Of a stretch of 7,608 nt of DNA, positions 1-5,953 are shown in pieces. The notes under the pieces were generated by a model. The model ran no database searches. It saw nothing but the letters and a program-made list of their open reading frames with translations, and was not told the origin of the DNA. This stretch comes from Candidatus Rokuibacteriota bacterium (GTDB lineage: Bacteria > Methylomirabilota > Methylomirabilia > Rokubacteriales > CSP1-6). Made by a program: the position numbers and the translations under genes. Numbering within the stretch: position 1 is the stretch's first letter; every line of letters begins with the position of its first letter. The stretch is from assembly GCA_016177555.1 (NCBI GenBank), contig JACOVB010000295.1, forward strand, positions 1 to 7,608. The letters are read 5' to 3'.

Positions 1-1
1 C

Positions 2-103
2 CCGGAGGACCTGAGGCTCCTGCTGGAGCGAGGTCCCGGGACGCGCAGCGGAGCGCTCCTCCGCCGTTGGGACCTCCCCCATCGCCTCGCGAGCCTCGGC
101 TGA
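2..103 (+). CDS. cofC: C-terminal tail of probable 2-phospho-L-lactate (or PEP) guanylyltransferase, 5' truncated by window edge
   Basis: Frame 2 is open from the window edge to a TGA at 101-103 and encodes 33 residues beginning PEDLRLLLERG. MobA-like nucleotidyltransferases, including CofC/FbiD, typically end in a D-x-D-T-P-E-D-L helix; only the PEDL part and the helix after it are visible here. The next gene is cofE, two bases downstream, and cofC and cofE are pathway neighbours: CofC makes the GDP/GTP-derived activated three-carbon intermediate that is later joined to Fo, and CofE then glutamylates F420-0. What is seen is the open frame, the PEDL motif and the tight junction. The CofC name is inferred from the motif plus context. 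Another nucleotidyltransferase, or a different F420 gene, remains possible because the catalytic part lies outside the window. Confidence 0.5.
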   Translation, partial: PEDLRLLLERGPGTRSGALLRRWDLPHRLASLG

Positions 104-105
104 CC

Positions 106-858
106 GTGGTGCCGCGCTACGAAGTGATCGGCATCGAGGGCCTGCCGGAGATCGGCGCGGGCGACGATCTCGGCCGGCTCATCGCCGAGGCCGCCGCGCG
201 CCAGGGCACGCCGCTCCAGGCCGCCGACCTGCTGGTCGTGAGCCAGAAGGTCGTGTCGAAGGCGGAGGGCCGGATCGTGCGCCTTTCCGAGGTGATCCCG
301 TCCCCGCAGGCGGAAGTCCTGGCCCGCGAGATCGGGCGGGATTCGCGGCTAATCGAGGTGATCCTCGGCGAGAGCCGGCGGGTCGTGCGGCAGGACAAGG
401 GTGTGCTCATCGTGGAGACACACCACGGGTGGGTCTGCGCCAACGCGGGCGTGGACCAGTCCAACGTGGACGCCGACACCGCGTGCCTGCTCCCGAAGGA
501 CGCCGATGCCTCGGCGCGGAGCCTCCTGCGCCGGCTGACGGAGCTGACGGGCCACGAGCTCGCCATCATCGTCGCCGACACCTTCGGCCGGCCGTGGCGC
601 GAGGGGCTCACCAACGTGGCCGTCGGAGTCGCCGGCTTCGACCCGCTCAAGAGCTATCTCGGCGAGCAGGACCCGGCGGGGCATGTGCTGCAGGCTACCG
701 TGCTGGCCCTCGCGGACGAGCTGGCCGGCGCCGCGGAGCCGGTGATGGGCAAGCTGGCCCGCATCCCGGTGGCGATCGTCCGCGGCCTCGCGTGGGAGCG
801 CGCCGACAGCTCGAGCCGCGCCCTCCTTCGCGACCCCACCCGCGACCTCTTCAGATAG
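106..858 (+). CDS. cofE: Coenzyme F420-0:L-glutamate ligase (gamma-glutamyl ligase)
   Basis: CofE adds L-glutamate residues to F420-0 in the cytoplasm, a GTP-dependent step that completes the poly-gamma-glutamyl tail of the deazaflavin F420. The 250-residue product carries family blocks throughout: VVSQKVVSKAEGR near residues 44-56, GVLIVETHHGWVCANAGVDQS near 99-119, LLPKDADASAR at 128-138, ADTFGRPWREGLTNVAVGVAG near 157-177, and the C-terminal ADELAGAAEPVMGK with PVAIVRG. I chose GTG at 106 (109 is also possible): it lies just after the preceding stop at 101-103 and gives the usual N-terminus leading to I-x-G-L-P-E-I. An in-frame TTG at 67 would add a proline-rich leader that overlaps the upstream gene. 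At about 250 residues it is the single-domain form; the C-terminal FMN/nitroreductase-like domain of actinobacterial FbiB is absent. There is no clear Shine-Dalgarno sequence, so translational coupling to the upstream gene is likely. Confidence 0.93.
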   Translation: MVPRYEVIGIEGLPEIGAGDDLGRLIAEAAARQGTPLQAADLLVVSQKVVSKAEGRIVRLSEVIPSPQAEVLAREIGRDSRLIEVILGESRRVVRQDKGVLIVETHHGWVCANAGVDQSNVDADTACLLPKDADASARSLLRRLTELTGHELAIIVADTFGRPWREGLTNVAVGVAGFDPLKSYLGEQDPAGHVLQATVLALADELAGAAEPVMGKLARIPVAIVRGLAWERADSSSRALLRDPTRDLFR

Positions 859-872
859 GGAGAACACGACCG

Positions 873-1538
873 GTGAGAATCGCGATCCTCGGAGGCACTG
901 GCAAGGAAGGCGCGGGGCTCGGGCTCCGCTGGGCGCAGGCGGGACACGAGATCGTCATCGGCTCGCGCGATGCAGCGCGCGCGGCCGCCAAGGCCGGCGA
1001 GCTGGCGGCGCAGGCTCCGGGCGCGCGCGTCGAGGGCATGTCCAATCGCGACGCCGCCGCGGCCGCCGACGTGGTGATCCTCGCGCTGCCGGCGGCGGGG
1101 CTCAAGCAGACCCTGCCGGAGGTCAAGGACGGCTGCCGCGGGAAGGTGGTGGTGAGCGCCGTGGTGCCGCTCACCTTCGGCGGAGGGCGGCTCTTCACTC
1201 CGCCGCCCCAGGGCTCCTCGGCCGAGGAAGCCCAGGAGATCCTGGGCCCCGAGATCCGGCTGGTGGCCGCGTTCCATCACATCGCCGCCCACGAGCTGTC
1301 GGCGACCGATCACACCATCGCCTGCGATCTCCTGCTCTGCGGCGGGGACGCCGAGGCGAAGAAGACCGTGGCCGAGCTGGGCGCCTCGATGGGGCTGCGC
1401 GCGATCGACGTGGGCCCGCTCACCAATGCCGGCCCGGTCGAGGGCCTCACGGCCGTGCTCGCCACCGTCAACCGGCGCTACAAGCTCAAGAACTCGGGCA
1501 TCCAGATCACCGGGCTGGGCGAGTCCCATGGCCGATAG
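873..1538 (+). CDS. npdG: NADPH-dependent F420 reductase (F420H2:NADP+ oxidoreductase)
   Basis: This enzyme transfers hydride reversibly between F420H2 and NADP+, connecting the F420 pool to NADPH. The 221-residue product opens with a Rossmann motif, ILGGTGKEGAG (residues 5-15), and has IGSR at 29-32. T9, S31 and R32 fall where the archaeal Fno enzyme contacts the NADP 2'-phosphate. The AFHHIAAHEL segment mid-protein and the NAGPVEGLTAVL segment near the C-terminus are typical of the NpdG/Fno family, and the length matches. The GTG start at 873 places the glycine motif directly at the N-terminus, as in the family, and an AGGGAG (857-862) lies about ten bases upstream. The gap to cofE is 14 nt. 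The stop overlaps the next gene by 11 nt. A longer in-frame extension back to 429 exists but runs through cofE and is not credible. Confidence 0.93.
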   Translation: MRIAILGGTGKEGAGLGLRWAQAGHEIVIGSRDAARAAAKAGELAAQAPGARVEGMSNRDAAAAADVVILALPAAGLKQTLPEVKDGCRGKVVVSAVVPLTFGGGRLFTPPPQGSSAEEAQEILGPEIRLVAAFHHIAAHELSATDHTIACDLLLCGGDAEAKKTVAELGASMGLRAIDVGPLTNAGPVEGLTAVLATVNRRYKLKNSGIQITGLGESHGR

Positions 1539-2607
1539 CCCCGTCGTCGTCACGCCGCAGGCCCTCCGGCGATTCATCGTCTCCGTGCTGGGGGCGCTCC
1601 GGATGCCGCCGAAGAACGCCGAGCTCACGGCAGCGCTGATGGTGAGGACGGACCTCCGCGGCGTGGACTCCCACGGGATCGGCATGCTCCCGAAGTACGT
1701 GGAGTGGACCCGGGCCGGCTACATCCACCCCTGGGCCGAGCCCGTCCTGGTCCGCGACGACCTGGCCACGGCCCTCGTCGACGGGCAGAAAGGCCTCGGC
1801 CATCCCGCCTCGGTCATGGCCATGGAGATGGCCATCGCCAGGGCCGCCACCTACGGCATCGGCATCGTCGCCGTCAGGAACTCGAACCATTTCGGCGCCT
1901 GCGCGAACTACTCGATGATGGCGCTCGATCGGGGCATGATCGGGCTCGCCTTCACCAACTCCCCCTCCGTCGCCATGGTGCCGACGTTCGCCCGCAAGCC
2001 GATGCTGGGCACCAACCCCATCAGCCTCGCCGCGCCCGCCGCGGCCCACACGCCCTTCGTGCTCGACATGGCCACGACCACCGTCGCCGTGGGCAAGCTC
2101 ACCATCGCCTCCCGGTGGAACACGCCCATCCCCGAAGGATGGGCACTGGCCGAGAACGGCGGTCCCACCACCGACGCCCGCGTGGCGCTCGCCTCGCGCC
2201 TCCTCTCCCCGCTCGGCGGCCGCCGCGAGCTGGGCGGCCACAAGGGGTACGGGCTCGGCGTGATGGTGGACATCCTCTCGGGGTTGCTCTCGGGCAGCGT
2301 GTACGGCAATGTCCTCTATCGCAGCCGGATGCGGGAGGACAAGCACTTCAACACGGGGCATTGCTTCGCGGCCATCGACATCAAGCGCTTCCGTCCGGTG
2401 GAGGAGTTCGAGGCGGCGATGGACGACATGCTCCAGGCCCTCAACGACACGCCGCGGGCCGAGGGGCAGGCGCGCGTCTACACGGCCGGCGAGCCCGAAG
2501 CGGACGCGGAGGCGCATCGCCGCGTCCACGGCATCCCCCTGGCCCCGGCGCTCGCCGCGCAGCTCCACGACATCGCGACGAGCCTCGGCGTCGCCCAGCT
2601 CGCCTGA
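1528..2607 (+). CDS. Ldh_2 family NAD(P)-dependent 2-hydroxyacid (malate/L-lactate/sulfolactate-type) dehydrogenase
   Basis: The 359-residue protein belongs to the Ldh_2 (YlbC/ComC/AllD) fold, cytoplasmic oxidoreductases that interconvert 2-hydroxyacids and 2-oxoacids with NAD(P). Visible family blocks are RTDLRGVDSHGIGML at 40-54, with the conserved SHG histidine H49; GHPASVMAMEMA at 91-102; NSNHFGA at 118-124, with H121; MLGTNPISLAAPA at 159-171; VLDMATTTVAVGK at 178-190; IPEGWA at 201-206; and GGHKGYGL at 236-243. The length fits the family. The ATG at 1528 lies inside the end of npdG (11-nt overlap) and gives the normal N-terminus; the in-frame upstream extension reads through npdG. The substrate cannot be told from sequence: malate, lactate, sulfolactate and ureidoglycolate enzymes share these motifs. 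Position directly behind npdG suggests use of the NADP(H) pool linked to F420, but that is inference. Confidence 0.9.
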   Translation: MADSPVVVTPQALRRFIVSVLGALRMPPKNAELTAALMVRTDLRGVDSHGIGMLPKYVEWTRAGYIHPWAEPVLVRDDLATALVDGQKGLGHPASVMAMEMAIARAATYGIGIVAVRNSNHFGACANYSMMALDRGMIGLAFTNSPSVAMVPTFARKPMLGTNPISLAAPAAAHTPFVLDMATTTVAVGKLTIASRWNTPIPEGWALAENGGPTTDARVALASRLLSPLGGRRELGGHKGYGLGVMVDILSGLLSGSVYGNVLYRSRMREDKHFNTGHCFAAIDIKRFRPVEEFEAAMDDMLQALNDTPRAEGQARVYTAGEPEADAEAHRRVHGIPLAPALAAQLHDIATSLGVAQLA

Positions 2608-2625
2608 CGGCGGCCGCCCGGCCGC

Positions 2626-3453
2626 ATGCCCGCCCCTGCGACGGCGACCCGGCTCCTCCCGAAGGAGCACGGCACCTGGGCGATGCTGCTGGTGCCCTGG
2701 GCCGTCGGCTGGGGCGTCGGCGGCCCCGCGACGCTCCGGCAGATCCTGCTGCTGGTCGCCGTCGTCAGCCTCTTCCTCGCCCACGCCCAGCTCCTGGCCT
2801 GGTACCGGCTGCGCGCCGCAGCGCGGCCCGACCTGTGGGCGGCCGCGGCCGCGCGCCGCCTCCTGCTGATCCTCACCGCCCTCGGCCTCGCCGCCGCCGT
2901 ATCCCTGATGGTTCTGATACCGCTCGCAAGGCTGATGCCGCTCGTGGGGATCGGGGCCCTCGCAGTGGCGCTGACGGGAGCGAGCCTGGGCCTCGTGACG
3001 AGGAGGCTCGATCACGCCTTGCCGGGGCAGATGCTGGCTGCCGCGGGCCTGCCGCTCAGCGCTCCCGCGGCCTACTACGTTGCCGGCGGAACACGAGAGC
3101 GCGTGGCCGCGGCCCTCTGGCTCCTCTGCGGAGCCTTCTTCCTCTGGGCCGTCTTCTACGTCAGGCTGAAGATCGAGGCGCGGGCGCGGCGGGCTCCCCG
3201 CGGAACCGTGAGGGCGAGACTCTCCTTCGCCGGCGGGATGCTCGTGATCGACGCGGCGATCCTGCTGGCGGCGCTGGCAGCCGTACGCCTCGGCCCCTTC
3301 TCGCCCCTCGCGCTGGCGGCCTTCATCCCGGCCGTGCTGCAGACGACGGCAGGCATCACCCGCCTGGACCGCCCGGCCTCGCTCAAGCGCGTGGGGATCC
3401 TGCTGACGGCCCACTCGATCGTCTTCGGCCTCGCCGTGATCTGTCTCGCCTGA
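2626..3453 (+). CDS. YwiC-like family integral membrane protein
   Basis: A 275-residue, strongly hydrophobic protein with an N-terminal PKEHGTWAMLLVPWAVG block (residues 12-28), the hallmark of the YwiC-like family. The VFYVRLKIEARAR segment near 176-188 and SLKRVGILLTAHSIVFG near 252-268 also fit that family. I count about eight to nine likely membrane segments (roughly 17-33, 38-58, 79-100, 104-124, 135-152, 160-180, 203-221, 227-243 and 256-273), so it sits in the cytoplasmic membrane. The conserved histidine and glutamate of KEHG lie at the membrane edge. The biochemical function of the family is not established as far as I know. It starts 18 nt after the dehydrogenase stop without an obvious Shine-Dalgarno sequence and is probably the last gene of the operon. 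It ends 10 bp from the convergent REC-GGDEF gene, and no terminator hairpin is evident between them. Confidence 0.85.
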   Translation: MPAPATATRLLPKEHGTWAMLLVPWAVGWGVGGPATLRQILLLVAVVSLFLAHAQLLAWYRLRAAARPDLWAAAAARRLLLILTALGLAAAVSLMVLIPLARLMPLVGIGALAVALTGASLGLVTRRLDHALPGQMLAAAGLPLSAPAAYYVAGGTRERVAAALWLLCGAFFLWAVFYVRLKIEARARRAPRGTVRARLSFAGGMLVIDAAILLAALAAVRLGPFSPLALAAFIPAVLQTTAGITRLDRPASLKRVGILLTAHSIVFGLAVICLA

Positions 3454-3463
3454 GAGCCCGCCG

Positions 3464-4369
3464 TCACGCCCCGCCCGGCCGGTCCTGCTGGCGGAGACGC
3501 TTGAGGTCATAGAGGGAGCGGTCGGCCTCGGCCATCAGCGCGTCCACGCCGGCCGGGCGCTGAGGATCGAAGGTCGCGATCCCCGCGGTCACGGTCAGAT
3601 CGTACCCGCGGCGGGCCTGGGCATTGTACGCTTCGAGGTTGCTGGACAGTCGGGCCCGCAGCCGCTCGGCGCTCGCATCGGCGGCCTCGATGGCGAGCAC
3701 CGCGAACTCATCGCCGCCCACCCGCGCCACGATGTCCGATTCGCGGAACGTCGCCCGCAGGACCTCGGCCACCGCCACCAGGGCGCGATCACCCTCCGGG
3801 TGGCCGAACCGGTCGTTGACCCGCTTGAAGCCGTTCACGTCCACGAAGACCAGCCGGGCAGTTCTCCCGGTGCGCCGGGCCAGTTTCAGGTGCTGCTCCG
3901 CGAGCGTGACGAAGCCGCGGCGGTTGTAGAGCCCGGTCAACTCCTCCCGGAGCGCGAGGCTCCGGAGGACGTCCTGCAGCTGGTTCCGCGCCATGGCGTA
4001 ACGGATGGCGCGAGACAGCAGCCGGCCGTCGGCCTGCCCCTTGACGAGGTAGTCCTGGGCGCCGGTACGCACGGACTCCACGCCGAGGGTCTCGCTGTCC
4101 GATGCGGTCAGGACGACGACGGGCACCTCGGGGCAGTAGATCCGCAGCCGGTTGATCCCCTCGATCCCCTGGCTGTCCGGCAGCGAGAGGTCCAGCAGGA
4201 TCACGTCGAACCGCTGCTCGCCGAGCCGCGCCAGCGCCTCCTCCAGGCTCGCCACGCGGCCGACCTCGCACGGGGCGTTGCCCGGCCGGGCCAGCGACCG
4301 GCTCACGACCACGGCGTACTCGTCGTTGTCCTCGATCAGGAGGACCTGGATGCGCGGCCCGGGGTCCAT
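3464..4369 (-). CDS. Response regulator with REC and GGDEF domains (diguanylate cyclase, WspR/PleD-like output)
   Basis: The 301-residue soluble protein has an N-terminal receiver domain (about 6-125) with acidic pair E13/D14, phospho-acceptor D60 in LLDLSLPDS, T88 and K110. A short linker helix (about 126-142) leads to a GGDEF domain (about 143-295). The active-site motif GGDEF is at 218-222, and DVNGFKRVND carries the Mg-binding aspartate near 177. An intact inhibitory I-site, RESD (209-212), lies exactly five residues before GGDEF. It should make c-di-GMP from two GTP when phosphorylated and be feedback-inhibited by its product. The C-terminus departs from the common A-K-x-x-G-R-N ending. 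The ATG at 4369 is preceded by a good ribosome binding site. It lies 39 nt downstream of the stop of the HAD remnant on the same strand, so it may be co-transcribed with tusA and the NifS-like gene. The cognate histidine kinase is not in the window. Confidence 0.93.
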   Translation of the reverse strand: MDPGPRIQVLLIEDNDEYAVVVSRSLARPGNAPCEVGRVASLEEALARLGEQRFDVILLDLSLPDSQGIEGINRLRIYCPEVPVVVLTASDSETLGVESVRTGAQDYLVKGQADGRLLSRAIRYAMARNQLQDVLRSLALREELTGLYNRRGFVTLAEQHLKLARRTGRTARLVFVDVNGFKRVNDRFGHPEGDRALVAVAEVLRATFRESDIVARVGGDEFAVLAIEAADASAERLRARLSSNLEAYNAQARRGYDLTVTAGIATFDPQRPAGVDALMAEADRSLYDLKRLRQQDRPGGA

Positions 4370-4373
4370 GGCG

Positions 4374-4381
4374 TCTCCCTC
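4374..4381 (-). promoter_or_regulatory. Ribosome binding site of the REC-GGDEF gene
   Basis: On the minus strand the sequence GAGGGAGA sits four bases before the ATG at 4369. It is one of the few convincing Shine-Dalgarno sequences in the window and supports independent translation initiation of this gene after the broken HAD frame. Confidence 0.6.
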
Positions 4382-4408
4382 GCGCTCAGGCCCGAAAGAG
4401 CTCCACAG

Positions 4409-4759
4409 TCACGCCTGAACGTGGAGAAGTCCACGGTGCGGCCGGGCCTCTTCGCGCAAGCCGTTTCTTCCTCCTGCTTGAACGTGGTGGAAGTCGCGTT
4501 GCGGCCGGGCCTCTTCGCGCAAGCGGTCTCTTCCTCCTGCTTGAACGTGGTGGAAGTCGCGTTGCGGCCGGGCCTCTTCGCGCAAGCGCTCATCGGGCGC
4601 ATCGCCGGCGTCGGCGAAGCTGTCGAAGCAACAGACGTCGTAGCCGTCGATGGCGCCGCGGGTGCCGTACACGCGCTCGAGCGCCCGGCCCGGCGCGCGG
4701 CGCCCCGCGCCCCGGGCCGGGAGGAGGGTGCCGTGTATGTCGAAGAGGACGAGGCGCAT
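4409..4759 (-). pseudogene. Truncated HAD-superfamily hydrolase remnant running into tandem repeats
   Basis: An ATG at 4759, five bases after the NifS-like stop, opens a 116-codon frame that begins like a phosphoglycolate-phosphatase-type HAD: RLVLFDIHGTLL (residues 2-13) followed by GAGRRA and ERVYGTRGAIDGYD (28-41). HAD motif I should read D-x-D-G-T. D7 is kept, but the second aspartate, the general acid/base, is H9 here. After about residue 41 the similarity stops; a normal family member would continue for roughly another 180 residues. Instead the frame enters a 63-bp tandem repeat and terminates at 4409. Both the active-site change and the loss of the core indicate a non-functional remnant. 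Its tight junction with the upstream stop suggests it was once the third gene of the tusA operon. A recruited short protein is possible but unsupported. The frame stays open through the repeat only because the unit is a multiple of three. Confidence 0.75.
4415..4588. repeat. 63-bp tandem repeat, about 2.8 copies (minisatellite-like)
   Basis: Three head-to-tail units begin at 4415, 4478 and 4541 with an exact 63-bp period. Each contains the core GCGGCCGGGCCTCTTCGCGC (starting at 4438, 4501 and 4564). Units two and three are identical over their first 48 bases (4478-4525 against 4541-4588), after which unit three stops. Unit one differs from unit two at about ten ungapped positions, mostly between 4425 and 4437. 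The gradient suggests an old duplication followed by a recent one. It occupies the place where the C-terminal part of the HAD gene should be. Because 63 is divisible by three, reading frames pass through it; on the minus strand one frame encodes the 21-residue unit ACAKRPGRNATSTTFKQEEE plus T. There are no unique spacers, so it is not CRISPR. Confidence 0.93.
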
Positions 4760-4764
4760 GGCGC

Positions 4765-5949
4765 TCAACGCGAGATCGTGAGGGCCAGCGCCCGCAAACG
4801 GGCCACGATTGGCGGAAGCCGGTCGAGCACGGCGTCCACGTCCGCCCCCGTGCTCCAGCGGCCCAGCGTGAGGCACAGCGACCCTTCGGTCTCCGCCGGG
4901 TTGCACCCGATGGCGCGCAGCACGTGCGAGGGGGTGCGCGTCAGCGAGGCGCAGGCCGAGCCCGACGAGGCGGCAACGCCCGAGAGATCGAGATCGAGCA
5001 GCACGCTGTCGGCCTTGACCCCGCGCAGCACGACGCTCAGGTGGTGTGGGAGCCGCGTGCTCGGCGATCCCGTCACCCGGGAATCCGGGACGGTGGCCAG
5101 CAGGCCGGCCACGAGTCGGTCGCGAAGACCCGCCAGGCGTGCGGATTCCCCGTGATGACCTTCGGTGCGGATCAGCTCGGCGGCGACGCCGAGGCCGACG
5201 ATGGCCGGCAGGTTCTCGGTCCCCGACCGATAGCCGCCTTCCTGCCCGCCGCCGAGGATCTGGGCCCCCAGCTTCAACCCCGGCCTCACCCACAGGGCTC
5301 CCGCCCCGGGGGGGCCGTAGATGTCGTTGCCGGAAAGGGTGAGGAGGTCAATCCCCAGGGTCTCGGCCGGCACGGGGACGCGCCCCAGGGCGCCCACCGC
5401 ATCCACGTGGACGGGCACCTTGGCGGCCTGTGTCACTCGAGCGAGGTCGGCGATGGGCTGCACGGTGCCGATCTCCTCGTTGGCGGCTCCGATGGAGACC
5501 AGCACCGTGTCGGGCCGGAGCGCACGGCGCAGCTCGTCAGGGTCCACCCGCCCCTCCCCGTCCACCGGCAAGAGCGTCACGGACACACCGGCCTTCTCGA
5601 GATCGCGACAGGGATTGAGGATGGACATGTGCTCGATGGACGAGGTGACGACGTGCCGGCTCCGGTCGCCCGCCCGGACGGCGACACCCCGGATCGCGAG
5701 GTTGTTGGCCTCCGTGGCGCCCGAGGTGAAGATGACGCCGCTCGCCGCTCCGCCGACGAGCCGTCCGACCTTGGCGCGGGCGGCCTCGAGGGATTCGCGG
5801 GCCTCGACGCCGAGGGAATGTCGGGCTGAGGGGTTGCCGATGCCGGCCTCGAGGAAGGGGCGCATCACGGCCAGCACGCGCGGGTCGACGGGCGCGAAGC
5901 CCGCATAGTCCAGGTACACCCGGTCTGGGGGGGCGCCGCCGGGGGCCAC
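4765..5949 (-). CDS. NifS/IscS-fold (class V aminotransferase) protein lacking the PLP lysine; cysteine desulfurase-like
   Basis: The 394-residue protein is full length for a NifS/IscS cysteine desulfurase. It keeps many family blocks: VYLDYAGFAPVDPRV (11-25), FTSGATEANNLAIRG (74-88), SSIEHMSIL with H107, HVDAV with D183, RSGTEN (241-246), and SSGSACAS with the persulfide cysteine C333. Canonical enzymes take sulfur from L-cysteine using PLP bound to a lysine in S-G-H-K. Here that motif is SGND (206-209), so the lysine is D209. The PLP-contacting glutamine is G186, and the substrate-binding arginine of the S-I-R-F-S-L-G block is C359. The N-terminal N-A-A-T-T is Y-A-G-F-A. No frameshift is present. 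Classical activity is therefore doubtful; a divergent or PLP-independent sulfur-handling role with the adjacent TusA is possible. I chose GTG at 5949, just after the tusA stop. TTG at 5973 (20-nt overlap with tusA) and GTG at 5919 are alternatives. Confidence 0.85.
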   Translation of the reverse strand: MAPGGAPPDRVYLDYAGFAPVDPRVLAVMRPFLEAGIGNPSARHSLGVEARESLEAARAKVGRLVGGAASGVIFTSGATEANNLAIRGVAVRAGDRSRHVVTSSIEHMSILNPCRDLEKAGVSVTLLPVDGEGRVDPDELRRALRPDTVLVSIGAANEEIGTVQPIADLARVTQAAKVPVHVDAVGALGRVPVPAETLGIDLLTLSGNDIYGPPGAGALWVRPGLKLGAQILGGGQEGGYRSGTENLPAIVGLGVAAELIRTEGHHGESARLAGLRDRLVAGLLATVPDSRVTGSPSTRLPHHLSVVLRGVKADSVLLDLDLSGVAASSGSACASLTRTPSHVLRAIGCNPAETEGSLCLTLGRWSTGADVDAVLDRLPPIVARLRALALTISR

Positions 5950-5953
5950 GCCT

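Noticed and set aside
3440..3490. Terminator between the convergent YwiC-like and REC-GGDEF genes.
   Set aside because: Only 10 bp separate the two stops, and I saw no GC-rich stem followed by a T run on either strand.
1507..3510. A very long open frame on the minus strand opposite the dehydrogenase and YwiC-like genes (667 codons), and a 602-codon plus-strand frame over the same region.
   Set aside because: They overlap genes with clear family motifs and their products are low-complexity Arg/Gly/Pro/His-rich strings typical of antisense or shifted frames in GC-rich DNA.
4386..4418. Inverted repeat TCAGGC/GCCTGA before the REC-GGDEF gene as a hairpin or operator.
   Set aside because: The arms are only six bases with a 21-base loop, which is expected by chance in DNA of this composition.
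4415..4588. Possible small CRISPR array, because of regular spacing.
   Set aside because: The whole 63-bp unit repeats, with no unique spacers between short direct repeats, and no cas genes are nearby. It is a plain tandem repeat.
4336..4602. A minus-strand frame from 4602 encoding repeated ACAKRPGRNATSTTFKQEEE units as a possible repeat protein.
   Set aside because: It has no recognisable domain, overlaps the start of the REC-GGDEF gene in another frame, and exists because the repeat length is a multiple of three. Other frames are equally open.
3800..5155. A 451-codon plus-strand frame crossing the REC-GGDEF, repeat and NifS-like regions.
   Set aside because: It is antisense to two well-supported genes and shows no domain; the high GC content removes stop codons by chance.
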